A stretch of DNA of 64,000 bases from Trichodelitschia bisporula. Taxonomy: Eukaryota; Ascomycota; Dothideomycetes; Phaeotrichales; Phaeotrichaceae. Below are positions 59,820 through 64,000 of this stretch, one piece after another (position 1 is the first letter of the stretch; each line of letters begins with the position of its first letter). Below the pieces are notes generated by a model. It worked only from the letters and a program-made list of their open reading frames with translations, made no database searches and was not told the origin of the DNA. The position numbers and the translations under genes are program-made. The stretch spans positions 709,228 to 773,227 of the forward strand of contig ML996689.1 of assembly GCA_010356995.1 (NCBI GenBank), given 5' to 3'.

Positions 59820-59993
59820 GAAAGATACTTCGCATTATCGTGTATTTAGTCTTGTAAGTCTCTGACTCTCTCTCTTCTCTTTGTCTTCATCTCAGTCTTC
59901 ACTGTACACAGTCGCATGTTGCACATGTCAAGTCTTGCTTCCATTACCGTAACCCCGATGTTCAGAACCCGCCCGCATTAGCACCATCCTCAC

Positions 59994-62390
59994 TCACAAC
60001 TCATCCTCAGTCTCCTCTCCCTCAGCCTCCTCCCCATCAGCCTCCTTCTCCCCAGTCTCTACTCCCTCCTCTAACTCCCCCAACCGATTAACCTTAAGCA
60101 AATACACCATCTCCCGTCTATCCCCGCCCAAGTCCCCTCCAGCCAGCTTCTTATTGAATCCAGTGATCCACGTATTCCAAATCCCCGGCTCCTCGAACTC
60201 CTCCACCTTCTCCCTCATCACCCTCAGCGCCTCAATGGCACGGGCATACCCACTATCACCCGTACTATCCCTTACATACCCCTCAGCCACCTCCCCAAAC
60301 TGGCGGACTACATCCCGCACTCCGTCTAGGTCTTCCGTCCGCTCGAGCAGCTGCTTGAACTCTGGGATCGCGTTCGAGGCACTGATCCCCCGGCGAGGTT
60401 CGGCTGAGCCAGACCGCAGTAGGGCGTCGACGTCGAGGCCTGAGAGGGGCTTTTCAGGGGGCGCGCGGTTGCGGCCGCCGCGGAGCTTGGCTTTGGGGGG
60501 TACTACACAGGTAGGTTAGCCGAATTCATGGAGGATGAGTGGGAGGGGAGACAAGCCCTTCTTCACATTCGCGGCCTGGATCACCCGCTCCAGCACGCCC
60601 TTATTCTTCGCAAGCAACTCCTCCGGCGGATGCGCGAACCTCGTAAGCACAGGCAAGGGCGGCGGGAGCGGAGCCTGCGGATCAGCCACGCGCGTGCGGA
60701 TGGCGTGGCTCAGTCGATGCGCCTTCATGCTGAACGTCTCGTACACCGTCGCATACTCGCCCGGTCGCCCATCCGGCCCCGTCCCAAACTCCGATAAATC
60801 CATCCCGTCGATGTAAGCCCCCATCGCCTTCATAAGCATCACGTCGGGGAGATTGCGGTGCTGCGCTAGCGTCTCGCCCTTGACGGTCACCACGCGGTCG
60901 AGCGGTGGGAACGTGTAACTGCGTACATCCTCTGCGAACGGCAGCTCGACGTCTACGAGCCCTTCGAAGCCCTGCTCGAAGAACGGCGCCAGCAGGACCA
61001 TGCGCGGATCCGCCCCCGCGCGCTTCACGAACCGTGCTACGGCGTACAATTTCAGCTCGTCGAGCGCGCGGATGAGGGAGGAGAGTGCGAGAGCCGCTTT
61101 GTCGTTACCCCGCTGCGGGATCAGCAGGTTGCTGTTAGTCATGTTGAGGTAGCGCGGGTGCTTCTCCGCCGCGATGAACCCGACGAGGTCGTACACGGGC
61201 ATCGTGTCGAGCTTAACCACATTCTCATCGCTCCCCTCGATCGGCACCGCGGTCCGCCCGTACGTATACCCCTTCGCCAAATCATCCCTCTCCACATCGC
61301 GCTTCCCCCCCGGCGCATCCGGATCCTGGATCGTGTACGTCCGCGCATTCGTCACGGCGCTCACCCCCGCACTCTCCACCGTCGCCGAGCTCGCGAGGCT
61401 GCCGCCCTGCGTCCCCTTCCCCTTAACCACAACACTACTCGCCGTCGGCGCCGGCGCAGCGGTCGTGCGCAGATATCGCTCAATCTCAATCATCAGCGCA
61501 TCGTCGTAGACATCGCTGTTCCCCAGCCGTAACACGCCGCGGAAGTTTACGGCTGCGCCTTTGGCTTTTGGGATGGGGTTTGCGAGGTTGGCGATGGCGG
61601 AGGCGAGGGTGCGGAAGGAGCCTTTTTCGACGGATTGGGCGAGTTGCCGGAGGGAGGCTTCGTTTTGTGCCTACGAGGTTAGGTAGGGTATGCTGAAAAA
61701 GGGGGGTAATGTACCTTTTGCGCGGGTTTCGATTCCTCTTTATACCCGAAGTCGGGATCATCGAAGTCGACGCCGCTGCGAGAGTTAGATCATGAGTCTT
61801 CCCAGCAGACACCAAACTCACATGATATTCAACCGAATCCCCTCCTTATTAATTTTCTTCGCTAGACTCGCCATATCATCGTCATCCATCTCCCCCCTCC
61901 CATTCGTAATCAGCGTCACGACTTTCTCGCCGTACTTCCTCTTCCCGCAGTGCTTCGTTATCATCGACACCGCCACTACAAGCGCTGAGAAAACTACCCT
62001 CATCAGCATCCGCCCCGGCTGGTCAGATACGCCACTTACTATCCCCGTTCTGTGTACTGCTAGGCCAGATCGTCTCCCGAATATGCGCCAGCCCCTCCAT
62101 AAGCACCCTGTCCCATTAGCCCCCACATCAACGTACTGCTTAACAGGATGCACCTCCACAATCCCCTCATACCCCTCCATCTCCCCCAGCATATGCTGCG
62201 TCTCATCGGCTTTCACAGCCAAAACGCCTATCTCCAGCGTTTTCCGCTCAGTTTCGACTACGGCTGTTATTCTTTCCCACACGTAGCTCATGGCCCAGGT
62301 TAGGTCGGTCTCCGACCGGCCGTGGTGCGTTGAGCCCATGGAGGGGGAGATGTCGAGGACGAAGACTGTTGCTTCTTTTGGGGTTGCCAT
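59994..62390 (-). CDS. KU80: Ku80, DNA-end-binding subunit of the Ku heterodimer
   Basis: With Ku70 it binds broken DNA ends for non-homologous end joining and helps protect telomeres. Six exons: 62390-62137, 62107-62040, 61993-61822, 61775-61715, 61670-60557 and 60502-59994, giving 725 aa, normal for fungal Ku80. The N-terminal vWA-like domain starts EATVFVLDISPSMGSTHHGR and includes DLTWAMSYVWERI, VLMEGLAHIRETIWPSSTQN, SALVVAVSMITKHCGK and GVDFDDPDFGYKEESKPAQ. The Ku beta-barrel follows (AVNFRGVLRLGN, GYTYGRTAVPI, MTNSNLLIPQRG, DLPFAEDVRSY-type strand as LPFAEDVRSYTFPPLD). The C-terminal helical domain ends in an acidic tail. Keeping frame requires a 29-nt first intron (62136-62108) and a GC-AG last intron (60556-60503); the others are 44-46 nt with GT-AG. 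Confidence 0.9.
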
Positions 62391-63266
62391 GTTTGCGGGG
62401 TTTTGGCTCTGGGCCTAGGTTGCAGATTCAGTGCTCAATAGATAAGAATTGGGAAAAGGAATTGGAAGTGAGGGAAGAATGGTGCGTGGAAGGCTGCCGC
62501 GGCGTTGTCAGTTTATGTGGTTAGGACCTCGCGCTCCAAACGCGCCGTTCGACGTGGTGGGTGCCTGGCCGCAGGTGCGTGGTCACGTGGACGGCTATGC
62601 TGGGAAGGCGCCAGGCTGGAGATGAGTTAGGCAAACACCCTAGGAATGGTAAAGGGAGAGATGGAGTGGTCTTTCTGATTTGAGCCAAGAAAAGCTGTCA
62701 CGGTTTAAGTGTCCGCTCAGTTCCAATCTCAATATAGGACATGGAAAGCGGAGCATCGGACTGGAACGATGGAATTGACTGACGAGCACAGTCTGGGGTT
62801 GGGAAGCGGCAGGTTGATGGTCATGACATGCTTGAGCTGGAGAGCCAGAGCAAGATATTTACGAGCATAGGTATCCCCAACCGAGACAACGAGTGATTGA
62901 TTCCAGTCCCAGGCCCATCACCATCCGACCTCATCGAAAGCAACAAAAAAGGCGTAGATAGCCCGATACGCTACCATATACCAACCCTTAGCCCATCACA
63001 CAAGTATACCCACAAGATAGAGAAAGAAGCCGGCTAAACCTCAAAACCCAACGCCACGCCCCAAACCCGCAATGCATGATAAAGCAGTCATCGAACCCTC
63101 AAGAAAAAAAAAGCACCCTAAGATCCAATCCACAGTATAAAATCGCCCAAACCCAAGGAACAAAAAAAAAAGGATAAGGATACGTCCATCGTCGTAGCCA
63201 ACAACCGTTCTCCACCATCAACTCAGACCCCTAGGATCATCTCCATCGTTCAAGAAGGGAAGTTAG
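62391..63266. other. intergenic region
   Basis: Promoter of KU80 and 3' flank of the Gid4-like gene, with A-rich runs at 63100-63180. No gene recognised. Confidence 0.55.
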
Positions 63267-64000
63267 TTACTTAAATCCCCAACTCGGAAACGCCCCCCCC
63301 CCCTTCCTCTCCAACCTCAAATGCTGATACGGACTACTCTGCGGATCACAATACAACCCCTCAACAACCCCATCCCTCCTCCTCAAACACACATAATAAA
63401 ACCCACTGATCGTCAATCCACACCCATCCGCCAGAATCTCATCCTCCCCATTCCCACTACTCCACACCGGCCCCGTCCCACCCCCCCACCTCTCCCCAGG
63501 CGCCTTGACAAAACACCTCTCCTTCCACCGCATAAGCACATACTCCTCCCCCAGCTTCCTCAGATACTCTGCAGACAGCAGCCGCCTCAGCAACTCCTTG
63601 TCACTCATGTCCTTGAACGGCTCTAGCTTCCGCCAGTACGTCGCGTCGTTCGCGGGACTGCTTTTGAAGCTCTCGGTCAGCAGGGTATGGGTTCGGAAAT
63701 CGATGAGCTCGCCCTCGAGATACGTCGTGATGCTCTTCTTCTCCCGCGCGTCCTCGCCCACCGGCCCACCGATCGAAGAACAGGTCGGCTGTGGATGTGT
63801 TGGGACCTCGTACGCCTTCATCGTGGCTGCCAGCGTCATTCGCTCGTAGTCCACTGAGTGGATAGTAACCGTCACGGGCCATTGCTCAGCCGGATACTTC
63901 TCCGGCGCACCAGTGGCAGAACCGGTGCCCGCATGTGGTGGCACGGTCGTATGTGGGGAGCGGTATGCATGTAGCGAGGAGCCAGGGTACGTGTTCGTAG
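63267..64000 (-). CDS. VID24: Gid4/Vid24-type substrate receptor of the GID/CTLH ubiquitin ligase (3' part)
   Basis: The frame is open from the right edge to the stop at 63267 (about 244 residues), so the N-terminus lies outside the window. The beta-barrel typical of Vid24/Gid4 is clear: VTVTIHSVDYERMTLAATMK, SITTYLEGELIDFRTHTLLT, DATYWRKLEPFKDMSDKELL, EYVLMRWKERCFVK, LTISGFYYVCLRRRDG and GLYCDPQSSPYQHLRL. In yeast this receptor recognises N-terminal proline degrons of gluconeogenic enzymes. A run of eleven C on the plus strand (63293-63303) codes for the Gly-rich stretch near the C-terminus, so the last 12 residues are the least certain part. Confidence 0.9.
   Translation of the reverse strand, partial: TNTYPGSSLHAYRSPHTTVPPHAGTGSATGAPEKYPAEQWPVTVTIHSVDYERMTLAATMKAYEVPTHPQPTCSSIGGPVGEDAREKKSITTYLEGELIDFRTHTLLTESFKSSPANDATYWRKLEPFKDMSDKELLRRLLSAEYLRKLGEEYVLMRWKERCFVKAPGERWGGGTGPVWSSGNGEDEILADGCGLTISGFYYVCLRRRDGVVEGLYCDPQSSPYQHLRLERKGGGAFPSWGFK

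Larger units (their letters stand above)
48493..59993. other. 11.5-kb gene-poor stretch
   Basis: Between ARPC5 and KU80 I could not support any normal gene. It contains a possible small spliced minus-strand gene (50.1-50.9 kb), T-rich sequence at 49.3-50.1 kb that could be its 3' UTR, a relic of a protein-coding gene at 55.3-56.0 kb, and a small purine-rich repeat near 59.75 kb. Frames of 100-240 codons overlap on both strands at 52.5-53.5 and 56.0-57.1 kb and give Arg/Pro/Ser-rich translations without domain character. An ATG in good context at 57374 follows CT-rich sequence, but its frame ends after 67 codons with no recognisable product. Confidence 0.5.

Noticed and set aside
48493-59993. 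Transposon or retroelement in the gene-poor stretch
   Set aside because: No transposase, reverse transcriptase or integrase motifs, no terminal repeats and no AT-rich RIP signature were seen.

Overview
This window is nuclear DNA from a filamentous ascomycete (Pezizomycotina; Dothideomycetes-like by feel, which is an impression and not a proof). The grounds are: many small introns of about 45-60 nt with GT...CTAAC/CTGAC...AG signals, GC-rich wobble positions, pyrimidine-rich leaders, and fungal-type families (TRI12-like efflux pump, GT69 mannosyltransferase, Sls1, DOMON-cytochrome b561, DUF1993, Gid4/Vid24). I saw no tRNA, rRNA, CRISPR array or intact mobile element.

Layout. 1-25 kb: start of an unknown gene leaving the left edge; a cell-wall-integrity MAPK kinase behind a 2.5-kb leader with microsatellite and minisatellite DNA; an LMBR1-family membrane protein; a dithiol glutaredoxin; 3.6 kb without a convincing gene; a DOMON-b561 redox protein; EB1/Bim1; the vacuolar SNARE Vam7; a TRI12-type MFS pump; a GT69 glycosyltransferase; and a low-complexity charged protein. 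25-46 kb: MOT1 (1,908 aa after splicing) facing a TPR protein across a 1.4-kb gap; complex I subunit NDUFS5; a Rad51-family paralogue; a DUF1993 protein; tRNA adenosine deaminase Tad1; an NT-C2 protein; the mitochondrial regulator Sls1; and a four-helix membrane protein. 46-64 kb: ARPC5 with unusually long introns; an 11.5-kb gene-poor stretch with a possible small spliced gene and the relic of what may be a transcription factor; KU80; and the 3' part of a Gid4/Vid24 substrate receptor leaving the right edge.

Most genes are single-copy housekeeping genes (signalling, cytoskeleton, vesicle fusion, transcription, DNA repair, mitochondria) and do not form a pathway cluster. Two DNA-repair factors (the Rad51 paralogue and Ku80) and two microtubule/actin regulators (EB1 and ARPC5) lie in the same window, but nothing suggests co-regulation.

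The most unusual observations are structural. KU80 needs a 29-nt intron and a GC-AG intron to keep frame. Runs of very short 5' exons occur in MOT1, EB1 and the NT-C2 gene. In several genes each exon starts C-rich on the coding strand, drifts to G-rich, and resets after the next intron. All exon models were derived by hand from splice signals, reading-frame continuity and recalled family conservation; none was tested by a search.
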